From Desulfobulbaceae bacterium (GTDB lineage Bacteria; Desulfobacterota; Desulfobulbia; Desulfobulbales; SURF-16), in the NCBI GenBank assembly GCA_024763115.1, contig JANTGB010000102.1, positions 1 to 7,487 on the forward strand: a DNA stretch of 7,487 bases, read 5' to 3'. The notes beneath the pieces were generated by a model, which worked only from the letters and a program-made list of their open reading frames with translations, ran no database searches and was not told the DNA's origin. The position numbers were made by a program, and so were the translations under genes. This document shows, piece after piece, positions 7,172-7,487 of this stretch. Each line of letters begins with the position of its first letter. The stretch's first letter is position 1.

Positions 7172-7291
7172 GGTAACTGCTCGCAGAGTGACGGAGATTT
7201 CCGCGATAAGACCGGCTTACGTATGACTAATACGTTATGCCGGACTAATCGCTAAAATCTCCCGGAGTCTCCCTGTGGTCGCTTACCTGCG
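7172..7291. repeat. Hairpin repeat element A
   Basis: The element starts GGTAACTGCTCGCAGAG and ends CCCTGTGGTCGCTTACCTGCG, ends shared with element B. Its centre is a long stem-loop from 7193 to 7262. GGAGATTT (7193-7200) pairs with AAATCTCC (7255-7262), GCGAT (7203-7207) with ATCGC (7248-7252), CCGGC (7212-7216) with GCCGG (7239-7243), and ACGTAT (7219-7224) with ATACGT (7230-7235), around a GACTA loop. Weaker pairing of CAGAGTGAC with GTCTCCCTG (7 of 9) extends the stem outwards. No reading frame is present. It could be a REP- or MITE-like interspersed repeat, or a structured RNA. Confidence 0.7.
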
Positions 7292-7305
7292 TCTTGTAAA
7301 TAGCA

Positions 7306-7369
7306 GCGAAGCAGTATCATTCGATTACGAGGGTTAACGAAATTAAGTCGCTTGCTCGGTGAGTAGTTA
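7306..7369 (+). repeat. Linking arm between hairpin elements, related to 166-233
   Basis: The arm begins GCGAAGC (7306-7312), has ATTACGAG at 7324-7331, and ends GTGAGTAGTTA (7359-7369). The same landmarks occur in the same order and at nearly the same spacing at 166-233, on the other side of the operon. The terminal GTGAGTAGTTA is also an inverted copy, with one mismatch, of the TAACTGCTCAC that opens element B (7392-7402). Confidence 0.5.
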
Positions 7370-7390
7370 AAAAATTGTTCTTTTAAAATC

Positions 7391-7461
7391 GTAACTGCTC
7401 ACAGGGCACCGCATATTCGGAGTCGAAGTTTATGCCCTGTTTTTAAGGGTGCTTACCTGCG
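7391..7461. repeat. Hairpin repeat element B
   Basis: The element starts GTAACTGCTCACAGGG and ends at GCTTACCTGCG (7451-7461), like element A, but has a different and shorter centre. Its stem is a perfect 8-bp pair, ACAGGGCA (7401-7408) with TGCCCTGT (7433-7440), and an inner TTCG/CGAA hairpin closes on GAGT. A run of five T (7440-7444) follows the stem, so on the plus strand it could also act as a terminator. After the end, CTTACATAGCA (7474-7484) resembles the TGTAAATAGCA after element A, so homology may extend past both ends. Confidence 0.65.
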
Positions 7462-7487
7462 CGATCAGCCTGTCTTACATAGCACCA

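Larger units (their letters stand above)
7130..7487. other. Non-coding region upstream of valS
   Basis: These 358 bases contain no convincing coding sequence. From the valS start outwards they hold an A/T-rich leader (7130-7151), a 15-bp palindrome (7152-7166), hairpin repeat A (7172-7291), a linking arm (7306-7369), an A/T-rich stretch (7370-7390) and hairpin repeat B (7391-7461). The valS promoter should lie here on the minus strand. A TATAAA at 7140-7135 could be a -10 box but sits very close to the ATG and has no matching -35, so no promoter is called. Confidence 0.7.

Noticed and set aside
7172..7461. Integron attC sites or a CRISPR array
   Set aside because: The repeats are two, unequal in length and with divergent centres. 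No GTTRRRY/RYYYAAC core pairs frame them, and there is no series of equal repeats and spacers.

Overview
This window holds one tightly packed five-gene operon, entirely on the minus strand and read from right to left: valyl-tRNA synthetase (valS, 7129-4463), adenylosuccinate lyase (purB, 4448-3003), a small DUF4911-type protein (about 3022-2759), a TolC-family outer-membrane efflux protein (2775-1459) and a two-domain ChrA-type chromate/anion transporter (1462-269). The gaps run from +14 bp (valS/purB) to overlaps of about 20 bp (purB/DUF4911), 17 bp (DUF4911/tolC) and 2 bp (tolC/chrA). This argues for one mRNA with translational coupling along its 3' half. No insertion sequence, integrase, CRISPR array, tRNA or rRNA was recognised.

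The gene set suggests a Gram-negative bacterium, because it has an outer-membrane TolC protein. A member of the Desulfobacterota (the former Deltaproteobacteria) is the best guess, since small DUF4911 proteins are, from memory, typical of that group. This placement is inference. PurB is of the form closest to animal adenylosuccinate lyase, which is not the form found in E. coli or B. subtilis.

Functionally, the first two genes are housekeeping (tRNA-Val charging and purine synthesis). The last two look like an accessory export module added to the 3' end: an inner-membrane anion transporter and an outer-membrane channel, without an obvious periplasmic adaptor. DUF4911 sits between the two halves and its role is unknown.

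The two non-coding flanks (1-268 and 7130-7487) are not featureless. Both carry parts of what looks like one family of short repeats. There are hairpin elements bounded by an AACTGC-type left end and a GCTTACC right end (two clear copies at 7172-7291 and 7391-7461, and a probable diverged one at 32-93). There are also related arms of about 65 bp (166-233 and 7306-7369), in the same orientation on either side of the operon, each ending in an (A/G)(C/T)AGTTA motif. This repeat family is the least explained signal in the window. The operon itself looks conventional apart from its unusual gene pairing.
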